DNA from: an uncultured Gammaproteobacteria bacterium
GTDB taxonomy: Bacteria > Pseudomonadota > Gammaproteobacteria > Pseudomonadales > Pseudohongiellaceae
Assembly (NCBI GenBank): GCA_903887045.1
Contig: CAISOD010000064.1
Coordinates: 1-44,848 of the forward strand
Length of the DNA: 44,848 nt
Reading direction: 5' to 3'
Under the pieces are notes generated by a model. It saw nothing but the letters and a program-made list of their open reading frames with translations, made no database searches and had not been told where the DNA came from. Shown piece by piece: positions 35,585 to 43,371 of this stretch (position 1 is the first letter of the stretch; each line of letters begins with the position of its first letter). The position numbers and the translations under genes were made by a program.

Positions 35585-36221
35585 CGTGATCGGCCCCGTA
35601 AGCGGAAGTGTGCAGTGCAGGCAAGCGCTCGCGCATCTTTTGCATGTCAGGTGTGCTGGCCAGCACGGCGCCGGGGTACCCGATCAGATCCCAACCGGCA
35701 TAATTGGCGTTGCCGCCGTAGTAGGGATCACTGAACATGCCTTCAAGCACCAGACGGTGCAGTCGATTGAACAGTGCGGGGCCAGTGGCCATTTCGACAA
35801 GTTCGCCGGCTTCCAGCGCCGTCATCAGTGCATCTTGTTGATCAATTGCCAGTGCCGCGAACCCGACACCGTGGCGACCGCGCGCATTTTGATCAAGCGC
35901 AAGCAAGCCTGCACGCAATACCGGCAGTTCTGCCTGGTTCCATTCAGCAAGACTGCGATTGATGTAACGCACCACGCCAGCGGCGCTGGCAGACGGACCT
36001 AGTTCATCCGCAGGCACAATGCGATCAGCGAAGGCGGCAAGGATGGCATCATTGGCGGGACCCAGTAGCGAGGACGCCGGTAGCTCTGCCGAGGTACAGC
36101 TGGATTCAACCAATGGGATCAGTACAGCAGCGCCGGCCTTCAGTGAAGCGCCGAACAATTGCCGACGACTGAGATCATTGTTGCCACGCCCGGGCGGGCG
36201 CCCTCCTGCGCTCTTGCGCAT
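35574..36221 (-). CDS. Tat-exported gluconate 2-dehydrogenase subunit 3 family protein
   Basis: A 215-residue protein with a twin-arginine signal (DLSRRQLFGASLKAGAAVLIP, Arg19-Arg20). The mature part resembles the small gamma subunit of gluconate 2-dehydrogenase (DAILAAFADRIVPADELGPSASAAGV, then GMFSDPYYGGNANYAGWDLIGYPG near the end). It should carry the GMC flavoprotein through the Tat pore. I place the start at ATG 36221, where GGAGGGGG lies just upstream. The same reading frame is open far upstream into the GGDEF gene, so a 654-codon open frame exists. A Tat signal in the middle of that frame could not work, which favours the internal start. Confidence 0.85.
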   Translation of the reverse strand: MRKSAGGRPPGRGNNDLSRRQLFGASLKAGAAVLIPLVESSCTSAELPASSLLGPANDAILAAFADRIVPADELGPSASAAGVVRYINRSLAEWNQAELPVLRAGLLALDQNARGRHGVGFAALAIDQQDALMTALEAGELVEMATGPALFNRLHRLVLEGMFSDPYYGGNANYAGWDLIGYPGAVLASTPDMQKMRERLPALHTSAYGADHDGH

Positions 36222-36298
36222 TTCCCCCTCCAGCGTAGTGATGAATGCCGAGCCGCTCTTGAATGGCGACTCTTCAACGGCAGAGTGTGCCGGCCGAG

Positions 36299-37127
36299 TC
36301 AGGCCTGAACCTGGTCGCGCCCCCCTCTTGGAATTGTAAAGAAACTGGTCGGCTCGTGCCAGCAGCTGATCCAGCGTATCGCCGGACACTGCCTCGGCCA
36401 CGCCTACGCTGGCTGTGATCTTCTGGCCCGGCAACAGCGCCTCCCAGTCATGACTGGCAAGGTTGTGCAGCAGACGTTCACCCAATTGACGCGCCTTGGC
36501 GACAGGAGTGTTGGGAAACACGGTGACGAATTCATCACCACCGATACGGGCTGTTAAATCAGAACCACGAGCAGAATCTGACAGGATATTACCGATCTGG
36601 CGCAATGCATGATCGCCGACCTGGTGTGAGAACTTGTCGTTGACGTCCTTGAAGTGGCCGATATCGACATAGACCACCGAGAGCGGCTCTTCGTAACGCG
36701 TAGCGCGGATAAGCAATAAATCTGCCTGCTCGCTGAAAAAGCGGCGGTTATAGAGGCCGGTGAGTTCGTCGCGAATGCTCATCTCGTGCATGTTGTGCAA
36801 CATGCTATGCAGCTTTTTCAGGGCACCCTGGGTGTTGTTCATCAATTCGCCGATTTCATCAGTACCGCCTTTACGGTCGAAGCAGAGCCCAGCAACGCGG
36901 TGATAAGTACAATACTTACGGTAGTGAGGATTTTCAGCATTGAGTTCAACGTTCATAAGCATATAGACCAACAGTGCAAACATCGGCAATTGGGTGCCAA
37001 CGAACGAAAACAGGAATATCTTGACGGCAAAATTGCGGGGGCCGGGAATCCTGGCGACCACGTTGTATAGCGGCAGCTTGGCCACTGTGCTTGCAGGGGT
37101 ACTGGGTGGAGTCGCTGTATTCGTCAT
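36299..37127 (-). pseudogene. GGDEF diguanylate cyclase, apparently frameshifted
   Basis: The cyclase domain is intact: LTGLYNRRFF, an RGSD inhibitory site five residues before GGDEF, and ASVGVAEA. One N-terminal helix (VKIFLFSFVGTQLPMFALLVYML) is visible. Near the 3' end a run of six G (36325-36320) shifts the frame. With five G the protein would end NSKRGRDQVQA and stop at 36299, a normal GGDEF C-terminus. As it stands the frame runs on into the next gene. A second likely defect is that the expected second membrane helix is encoded in another frame at 36865-36940. The start is set at ATG 37127 (MTNTATPP). The span is 829 bases, one more than a whole number of codons. A sequencing error, slippage or real decay could explain this. 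Confidence 0.65.
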
Positions 37128-37296
37128 TGGTCTGGCCGATCCATCTCGGAGTGAACAAATGGGAATGCATGCCTGGATTTTCATCAAAAAAAAACAAGGG
37201 TTTACAAACATTGTTTTACACTTGCCTGAGGAGACGATCGGCCGATATGTGTTTCCATCAGCGTGATAACCTGGCCCAGTGGGATAAGGACTACCG

Positions 37297-38250
37297 ATGA
37301 TCAATAAAATTGCGATCGCAAGTTGTTGGGCATTATGCGTGTTCGCTACGAGCCCGGAAGCCCGGGCCTGGGGCAGCAAGGGCCATCGCATTACTGCGCA
37401 AGTGGCAGCGGAACGCCTGACGCCGGCTGCCTCTGCTGCAGTTACGGCACTGCTGGACGGCGGGGACCTCGCCTCAGGCTCCACTTGGGCCGACGAAATG
37501 CGTGGCAACCGTGACAACCCCGGATTCTGGTCCATCACCGCTACCTGGCATTACGTCAATCTTGCGCACAGCACTGATTATGCCAATTCACCCAAGGAAC
37601 CTCGCGGTGATGCCGTAGTGGCGCTGGAAACCTTTACCGCCATCCTGCTGGATGAACCGTTGCCACCCGGACCAGTCAGTACCGCCCTTGCCACTTACTT
37701 CACTGATTTCGATCCGCACTCCATTGAGGTGAAACGCTTCGCGCTTAAGTTCGCGCTGCATATCCTTGGCGATCTGCAGCAACCACTGCACGCCGGCTAC
37801 GCGGACGATCGCGGTGGCAACGCCATCGCCGTTGTGTGGCAGGATGAAAACACCAATCTGCATACTTTGTGGGACACCAGGTTGCTCGACTTCGGCGGTA
37901 TTACCGAAGCGGCATATGTCAGGCGCTTGCACAACCGGCTGGATCACACTCCCAACAGCGATGTACGCGGCATGGAGCGCGGGGATCCGCGCGATTGGCT
38001 CAATGAATCACTGCGCCTGCTCGAACGCATTCATGCCCACGATGATGATGGCGGCAGGCTCGAAACCAGCTATGCCGCCGAGTTTGTTCCGACCGTGGAA
38101 ACCCAAATGATCAAAGGCGCACTGCGCACGGCCTACTACCTGAACAACGTTTTCGGTGGTTGGCCAGTGGCTGCTCCGGCGGCGCCTGTGCCAGATGGAA
38201 TCAGCCACTGGCCAAACTCACCAAGGTCTGGGGAACTAGCGGGTCGCTGA
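37297..38250 (+). CDS. Exported S1/P1-type nuclease
   Basis: A 317-residue zinc-dependent, single-strand-type nuclease/phosphomonoesterase. After the signal peptide the mature protein begins at Trp25 (AWGSKGHRI), whose amino group and the next His bind zinc in this family. Further ligand motifs are TWADEMRG, TWHYVNL, HILGDLQQPLHAG and NLHTLWDTRLL. It probably degrades extracellular or periplasmic nucleic acid for phosphate or nucleoside supply. Start ATG 37297 follows AAGGA. It is divergent from the GGDEF gene; the 169-bp gap has an A9 run and AT-rich sequence but no clear promoter pair. Confidence 0.92.
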   Translation: MINKIAIASCWALCVFATSPEARAWGSKGHRITAQVAAERLTPAASAAVTALLDGGDLASGSTWADEMRGNRDNPGFWSITATWHYVNLAHSTDYANSPKEPRGDAVVALETFTAILLDEPLPPGPVSTALATYFTDFDPHSIEVKRFALKFALHILGDLQQPLHAGYADDRGGNAIAVVWQDENTNLHTLWDTRLLDFGGITEAAYVRRLHNRLDHTPNSDVRGMERGDPRDWLNESLRLLERIHAHDDDGGRLETSYAAEFVPTVETQMIKGALRTAYYLNNVFGGWPVAAPAAPVPDGISHWPNSPRSGELAGR

Positions 38251-38279
38251 CACCAGCACCTACACCACGAGGATGTCCC

Positions 38280-38585
38280 ATGTTTGATACCCCTTTGAGT
38301 ATCCCGGTCATCGCGATTCTTGGCTGGGTCGCCGTCAGCTGGATTCGCGCCCACTACGGCATCACAGGCCCATTCGGCAGCAAACGCCATGGCTGGAAGT
38401 CAGACCCGGAGAACACCCACGTACCGCCGATGTTCAGCAAGATGCTGGAAAAGGCGATGGCCGAGCGCGACACCGAAATCAACAAGCTGCGTGGGCGCAT
38501 CTAAGTGCTGGAGAAGATCGTCACCGACGATCACAAGGCTTCGACTCTGGCTGACGAAATCGAGCGGCTGCGCGACAAGGCCTGA
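38280..38585 (+). pseudogene. Small PspB-like membrane/coiled-coil protein with an in-frame stop
   Basis: ATG 38280 opens a frame with an N-terminal helix (SIPVIAILGWVAVSW), a polar linker and a helical tail (MLEKAMAERDTEINKLRGRI) that stops at TAA 38502-38504 after 74 residues. The same frame continues at once with VLEKIVTDDHKASTLADEIE and a final TGA at 38585. The heptad pattern flows straight across the stop, so an ancestral GAA (Glu) has probably become TAA. The layout of helix plus coiled coil ending in LEKIVTDD recalls PspB, though identity is not firm. The alternative is a real 74-residue protein followed by a GTG-started fragment. Confidence 0.6.
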
Positions 38586-38611
38586 GCAGACAGCTTGCCC
38601 GGAGAATACAA

Positions 38612-38656
38612 AAAGGGCCGGCGCTGCAGGCAAGCATGCAGCAGCGCCGGCCCTTT
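38612..38656. terminator. Bidirectional terminator
   Basis: A 16-bp perfect stem, AAAGGGCCGGCGCTGC (38612-38627) with GCAGCGCCGGCCCTTT (38641-38656), has a 13-base loop. A-rich and T-rich flanks let it work for the plus-strand small gene and the minus-strand PQQ dehydrogenase gene, which ends ten bases away. Confidence 0.88.
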
Positions 38657-38665
38657 CTCATTGCG

Positions 38666-40480
38666 TTATTTTTCCAGTTCGAACGCCAGCAGTACGTTGC
38701 CAGGGCGCCCTACAAAGCCGGAATTACCCGATAGCAAGTACACCATACCACCCGCTACTACCGGGCCGGCTCCATCGAACGATCCACCATTGGCTTTGAC
38801 ACCATTGATGGTTTCGAAATCCTTGTTGGCATCAAAGGTCCACAGTATGGCGCCGGTGTTGGCGTCATACGCACGCATGCCGCCGTCCTGTGAACCGGAA
38901 AAGACTGCGCCCGGAATTGCCGTGACTGCCGCCGACTGGGTCGGCCCGCAGCCAGGACCTGCCGCGCACAATGGCGCTTGCGCTGGCGTAAACCACAGGC
39001 GTTGACCAGTGTCGATGTCGATACCGTGGATGCCACCGGTTTCGGCGGCGCGATAACCACCCACTGCCACGAACGCCACACCATCAGCGACAGCAGCTCC
39101 CCACACTCCGCCTACGGGACTGCCACTGCCGGCACGGTATTCCCATACCAAGGCACCGTTGTTGGCTGGATCAAGCGCATAAGCCATGCCGGACTTCTGT
39201 GGAATCACCAACAGCTCGCGGCCGCTCTTGCCATGGGTCAGCACTGGCGATGCCGAAAAATCGAAGTCGGGACCGACTTCCTCCGGACAGTTCGCGTTCG
39301 GCGTATTCGGATTGCAACCGCCAATCCAGGTATCAGACGGCGTCGTCAGTTGCTTGCTCCACACCAGTTCGCCCTTGTCGATGGAAATTGCCAGGATCGC
39401 ATCGGCGGTTGGCGGTGCCGGATCAGCGTAAGCATTGCCGGTAGCGACATAGACCAGCCCGCGGCCTTCGTCGATGGTTGGCGCACTCCAGATGCCGACA
39501 CCGGCAGGACCGAACAAAGGCTTGCCATTGGCACTGGTGCCACGGGGTTTGGGTTCCTCGACCGTATAGAATTTCCAGATCACATCGCCGGTTGCCGCAT
39601 CGAGCGACGTTACGCTGCCGCGGAAGGTGCAACAGGAATAATCCGGATTCGACGCAGTGTTCTCTTCGGTAACACCCGTGATCGGCACGTAGACGCGACC
39701 GTTATGCACTGTCACTGAACCGGTGCCGCGCACCGATTCATGCGTTTCAACTTGTGTCTGCCACAGCAGCTCGCCAGTCTGTGCATTCACGGCGTAGGTG
39801 TTGGCCAGCATATCGATGAAGTACACCGCATAACCCTTGCTGCCATCCGGCAACGTTGCCGGCGCTACCGAGGTGGCACTGCGAATACCTGCGCGCGGCA
39901 GGAAGGTCCAGTAAGTGCAGCCGCTGACAGCATCCACCGAATACAACGCCCCGGCACGATTGCCCACATACATGCGCCCGGCCACTACCGCCGGCTGCCC
40001 ACGCGCCTGGCTTTCGCCCGGCAAGCCATAGGCCCATTTCAGTTTCAGTTTTGGCAGGTCTGCTGCGGCTATGCCGCCACTCTGCGCATATCGGTCATTG
40101 CGTACGTCAGGACCCCAGCCATTCCACAGCGGACTGGCACCCGGCTCACCCAGGGCTGGATTCGACGGACACATATTGGTGGTCTGTTGCAGCGCGATAT
40201 CAGCGACTTGTTTGCCGGTGAGATAAGTTGCAATGGAACGCCGCTCTACATCACTGATCACTGCACCCTGCAAGCGCATCAAGCCGTCGGTCAGTGCTGA
40301 ATACACCACGTTCGGGGTGAACTTGCTCATGTCCTCCTTGCTCGGCGCATGTGCGTTGTCCTTTGGATCCGGATTCAGGTGGCAGGAAGCGCAGTGAGTC
40401 GTGAAGAGCGCCTCACCGTCCTGGGCGAATGCCGCACAGGCAAGCAGGGAGATTGAGATCAACGAAACCAGTTTGCGCAT
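38666..40480 (-). CDS. Quinohaemoprotein dehydrogenase, polyvinyl-alcohol-dehydrogenase-like
   Basis: A 604-residue exported protein with a signal peptide (cleavage near AAFAQ) and an N-terminal cytochrome c domain (CASCH; Cys30, Cys33, His34), linked to a PQQ-type beta-propeller from about residue 120. Propeller marks are WNGWGPDVRNDRYAQ, vicinal cysteines in DYSCCTFRGSV, GIWSAPTIDE and TFDANKDFETINGVKANGGS. The domain order and these motifs fit the polyvinyl alcohol dehydrogenase family, which oxidises secondary alcohols in polymers and passes electrons through its own haem. The start is ATG 40480 after GGAGAAAACCC. It lies 164 bp downstream of a same-strand exported gene. The natural substrate is unknown. 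Confidence 0.87.
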   Translation of the reverse strand: MRKLVSLISISLLACAAFAQDGEALFTTHCASCHLNPDPKDNAHAPSKEDMSKFTPNVVYSALTDGLMRLQGAVISDVERRSIATYLTGKQVADIALQQTTNMCPSNPALGEPGASPLWNGWGPDVRNDRYAQSGGIAAADLPKLKLKWAYGLPGESQARGQPAVVAGRMYVGNRAGALYSVDAVSGCTYWTFLPRAGIRSATSVAPATLPDGSKGYAVYFIDMLANTYAVNAQTGELLWQTQVETHESVRGTGSVTVHNGRVYVPITGVTEENTASNPDYSCCTFRGSVTSLDAATGDVIWKFYTVEEPKPRGTSANGKPLFGPAGVGIWSAPTIDEGRGLVYVATGNAYADPAPPTADAILAISIDKGELVWSKQLTTPSDTWIGGCNPNTPNANCPEEVGPDFDFSASPVLTHGKSGRELLVIPQKSGMAYALDPANNGALVWEYRAGSGSPVGGVWGAAVADGVAFVAVGGYRAAETGGIHGIDIDTGQRLWFTPAQAPLCAAGPGCGPTQSAAVTAIPGAVFSGSQDGGMRAYDANTGAILWTFDANKDFETINGVKANGGSFDGAGPVVAGGMVYLLSGNSGFVGRPGNVLLAFELEK

Positions 40481-40644
40481 GGGTTTTCTCCGATTACCAC
40501 ACTGAACGGGAAGGGACGGGGCAGATACAGGTTTCTGCAAGCGTCTGAGGCCATGGATGGCCGAAGCGAGCCTACAGGGACGTATTTACGGCGTGTTGCA
40601 GGGGCCTGTATTTGCCGCGGCCCCTGCACCAGGATTCGGATCAA

Positions 40645-41319
40645 TCAACGCGGCACTGCGTTGGCGTACACACGCACGATGCCTACGTCTGACCAGCCGC
40701 CCGGGCCGTGATCAGCACCCGGCTGCAGATCGGTGAAACCAAACTCGTCGATCTTGCTGAGGTCGATTTCGGTTACGAGATTGCCCTTGGTCATGCCAAG
40801 TTCGGTGTTGAACGCGATCCACTTGACCTGTTCCAGGCGGAATTCTTCAAACAGGAAATCAACGGTCTGGCCAAGTTCGATATCGCCAATGAAGGTTTTA
40901 CCGTCGGCCAGCTTGATGAAGGGGTGCAGCTTGTGGAAGCCGGAGGTTTTGCTCTGCACCATTACCCGGGCGCCCTTGCTGAAATCAGCGTAATTGGTCT
41001 TGTGTTTGAAGGCGATGGTGGCGCCGGCACCGGCAAGTCCCGACCAGGTGTGGGTTGGATTGGTGTCGTTGCCGTCGAAGCCCGTCACCTGCAGCTGATC
41101 GCTTTTGGGTCCGTACAGTTTCAATTCAAGAGCCGGATTGGCTATGTGGTCTTGCACCAGCGGGTTTTCGCCGCCTTTCGGCAGTTGCTTCCACACTTCT
41201 TCGAAGAACAAACCAGGACGCGGCGGCGGCGGAGTGCCCGGACCTTCAGCGGCGAGCAGCGTAGACGCACCCAGTACGAGAGTTAACGCGCAGGTCAAAG
41301 GCAGCAGCAGTTTTTTCAT
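40645..41319 (-). CDS. Exported protein of unknown function upstream of the quinohaemoprotein
   Basis: A 224-residue protein with a signal peptide (cleavage near LLAAE). A proline-rich start (TPPPPRPGLFFEEVW) is followed by an all-beta region (LELKLYGPKSDQLQVTGFDG, THTWSGLAG, ARVMVQSKTSGFHKLHPFIKLADG, and a closing GGWSDVGIVRVYANAVPR). The order of segments recalls jelly-roll sugar- or polymer-binding domains; no catalytic motif is evident. The start ATG 41319 follows GGGGAAAACC. It is upstream of the quinohaemoprotein gene in the same direction and may bind the same substrate (inference). Confidence 0.72.
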   Translation of the reverse strand: MKKLLLPLTCALTLVLGASTLLAAEGPGTPPPPRPGLFFEEVWKQLPKGGENPLVQDHIANPALELKLYGPKSDQLQVTGFDGNDTNPTHTWSGLAGAGATIAFKHKTNYADFSKGARVMVQSKTSGFHKLHPFIKLADGKTFIGDIELGQTVDFLFEEFRLEQVKWIAFNTELGMTKGNLVTEIDLSKIDEFGFTDLQPGADHGPGGWSDVGIVRVYANAVPR

Positions 41320-41505
41320 GGTTTTCCCCTGGTGAATGATGTGTTTCTTGGTTTGACGACTCCTACTATGCGAAGTCGATGGCGCCGGATGATAGTCGTA
41401 CTCATCGAAGCGCCACAATCAATATGTGACTCGTGGCCCTGCGCATGGTTAGAATCCGGGCGCTGCTTCCCACAAGGTGGACAGCAAAGTTCACAGCAAT
41501 TTCTG

Positions 41506-41529
41506 CAACAATGTTTACAACAATGTTTA
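41506..41529 (+). repeat. 12-bp tandem repeat upstream of the lipoprotein gene
   Basis: CAACAATGTTTA occurs twice in tandem (41506-41517 and 41518-41529), in the gap between two divergent genes, 65-88 bp before the ATG at 41594. A degenerate third copy may precede it. It could be a repeated regulator site or only a simple duplication. Confidence 0.55.
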
Positions 41530-41593
41530 CAAGAACAAGCGCCGTCCACGCAGTCGACGCATCACCCAAACCGCAATATCAAGAGGGGTTAAC

Positions 41594-42463
41594 ATGTCAT
41601 CACCGATGAAAATTCAATCGATCAGACTCGCCGTGATGTTGGCCGTGGTCGGCAGTCTCGCCTCTTGTGGCGGCGCCGCTACTGATGCTGCCGCACCTGC
41701 TACTGAAACCACTGCTGCACCATCCGCTGCCGAGGCGGCGGCTGTCACCAGCACCATCCCGCGCCTGCCCAACGGCAAGCCGGACCTCAATGGCATCTGG
41801 GCGCGCCCCTATGTGTCCGACATGGGCGCTGCCGGCAACGGCCGCAACCAGATCGGTCCTGGCGAGTTGCCATTCACGGAAGCCGGTCGCCGCAACTTCG
41901 ACAACTACAATCCAACAACAGGTGACTACACTGGCGTTTGCATGCCGTTCGGTTTGTTGCGCGCGATGAACTCGCCCGACCCTATCCAGTTCGTGCAGAC
42001 GGACACCCACTTCGCCTTTTTGTACGAACAGAACACCTGGTTCAAGGTGATCAATCTTGACGGCAAAAACCACAGCCCGGGCGTACCGGCCTGGTTCGGC
42101 CATACTGTGGCCACATGGGAAGGCGACACGCTGGTTCTGACCACTTCAGAGTTCAACGGCAAGACCCGCCTCGACACCATCGGTCATCCGCACAGCGATC
42201 AGATGGTGGTGACCGAGCGCATAACGCGCCGCGATGCCGAAACTCTTGACTACGAAGTGACGGTCAACGATCCGATCTACTACAGTGCGCCCTGGAGCAA
42301 CAAGCGCGTGTTTACACTGCAGAAGGATTTCGAGTTGATCGAGTATTCCTGTGAAGAAAACAACCGCAGTGTGTGGGACGGCCGCATCGTGCCGCCCAAC
42401 TACGACAACTGGCACACCTACGACACTGAAGCAGCACCCGCTACTGACCAAGCGGCACAGTAA
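41594..42463 (+). CDS. Lipoprotein with a secreted domain shared with the DUF6152 fusion protein
   Basis: A 289-residue protein with a lipoprotein signal (lipobox LASC, Cys at about residue 24) and an Ala/Thr/Pro-rich linker. A single beta-rich domain follows, starting RLPNGKPDLNGIWARP. It contains FGHTVATWEGDTLVLTTSEF and PHSDQMVVTERITRRD and ends near DPIYYSAPW. The C-terminal half of the 43372-44385 product follows the same plan (HGHSVGRFEGTTLVADTTNF, then LVERFEI and MEDPEYL), so the two are probably homologous. I do not know a function. Start ATG 41594 follows GAGGGG. It ends at a terminator and converges with the hydrolase gene. Confidence 0.8.
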   Translation: MSSPMKIQSIRLAVMLAVVGSLASCGGAATDAAAPATETTAAPSAAEAAAVTSTIPRLPNGKPDLNGIWARPYVSDMGAAGNGRNQIGPGELPFTEAGRRNFDNYNPTTGDYTGVCMPFGLLRAMNSPDPIQFVQTDTHFAFLYEQNTWFKVINLDGKNHSPGVPAWFGHTVATWEGDTLVLTTSEFNGKTRLDTIGHPHSDQMVVTERITRRDAETLDYEVTVNDPIYYSAPWSNKRVFTLQKDFELIEYSCEENNRSVWDGRIVPPNYDNWHTYDTEAAPATDQAAQ

Positions 42464-42474
42464 TCTGCTCAAAA

Positions 42475-42500
42475 AAAAGCCCGGCGATCACCGGGCTTTT
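42475..42500. terminator. Bidirectional terminator
   Basis: AAAAGCCCGG-CGATCA-CCGGGCTTTT gives a 10-bp stem with an A run on one side and a T run on the other. It lies 12 bp after the lipoprotein stop and 22 bp from the stop of the convergent hydrolase gene. Confidence 0.9.
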
Positions 42501-42521
42501 TCTTTGATCGCCACAGGCCAT

Positions 42522-43367
42522 TCAATGACGATCAAGAAAATCGTAAAGCTGCGGCGCGAACAATAAATAGGCATTGAGATGTTCGCCACCGGGTACTACG
42601 TGGTACTCCGTCTCAATGCCATGCTCCTTCAGTTCGCGCGCCATGCGCTCTGAGGCAGCGATTGGATTTGAGGTGTCTTTGTCCCCATGCAGTATCAGCA
42701 CAGCCACTTTGTCCTCCAGATTGGCGAAGGGATAGTTGGTGGTGATGATGGGGCCCGAGCTGACAACTATCGCTCTGAACGTATCCGGATACTTCGCTGC
42801 GAAATGCATTGCCGCAGAACCCGACGGATTCTGCCCATGAAGAAACACGCGTGAAGTATCGGCGTTGTATTCGGCTGCAACTACTGCAAGGACGTTCAAT
42901 ACATCCTGCTCGGCCCGTTGATTATCTTCCGCGGTCCAGCCGTCGGCCGGTTTTGACGGACCATCCGGCCGCTCAACCGGATACGGACTGCCGTAGTAGG
43001 GCTGGCGATATCCGCGATAACCCAGCGGCGACACGACGATATAGCGACGCTTGCGCGCCTCAGTGACCAGTGCGTTGCTCTCGCGATGATTGTTGTTGAT
43101 GCTATTGCCGGCCCTGAGGGTAATCAGCATCGGCAGCTTTTCGCCCGGCTGCCAATCTTCCGGCACGTACAGGCGGTAAGGAATCGATTCACCCGTACCC
43201 GGGAACTCATAGATGCGGTACTGCTCGCCGGTAGCGCGATACATCGGTGCCGCCGGATTCGGTTTTGGTGTCTGATCCACCTGCGCTGCCGGCGCTGCCG
43301 GTTGTTGTGCCTGCGCCAGTGTCACGATCAGCGAAAAAAGCGGCAGCCATGCGTATTTGATTTTCAT
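42522..43367 (-). CDS. Exported alpha/beta hydrolase-fold protein with a degenerate elbow
   Basis: A 281-residue protein with a signal peptide (cleavage near LAQAQ). The fold matches secreted PHB-depolymerase/feruloyl-esterase-like hydrolases: IPYRLYVPEDW, IVVSPLGYRG, ILHGDKD (Asp229) and PGGEHL (His263). At the nucleophile elbow the sequence is HGQNPSGSAAM, so Asn180 stands where Ser is expected; Ser182 is two residues on. The usual HG oxyanion motif is also altered (LRAGNSINN). It may be inactive, or use an unusual geometry. The ATG is four bases after the stop of the upstream DUF6152 gene, so translation is likely coupled; no Shine-Dalgarno is seen. Confidence 0.78.
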   Translation of the reverse strand: MKIKYAWLPLFSLIVTLAQAQQPAAPAAQVDQTPKPNPAAPMYRATGEQYRIYEFPGTGESIPYRLYVPEDWQPGEKLPMLITLRAGNSINNNHRESNALVTEARKRRYIVVSPLGYRGYRQPYYGSPYPVERPDGPSKPADGWTAEDNQRAEQDVLNVLAVVAAEYNADTSRVFLHGQNPSGSAAMHFAAKYPDTFRAIVVSSGPIITTNYPFANLEDKVAVLILHGDKDTSNPIAASERMARELKEHGIETEYHVVPGGEHLNAYLLFAPQLYDFLDRH

Positions 43368-43371
43368 ATTT

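Noticed and set aside
37128-37538. N-terminal extension of the GGDEF frame to base 37538.
   Set aside because: It would overlap the start of the divergent S1/P1 nuclease gene, and the extra residues have no domain character.
41506-41529. The tandem repeat as part of a CRISPR array or mobile-element end.
   Set aside because: Only two 12-bp units without spacers, and no nearby cas or transposase genes.
41477-41593. N-terminal extension of the lipoprotein, giving an Asn/Tyr/Lys-rich start over the tandem repeat.
   Set aside because: It would hide the lipoprotein signal; the ATG at 41594 has a good ribosome site and lipobox.
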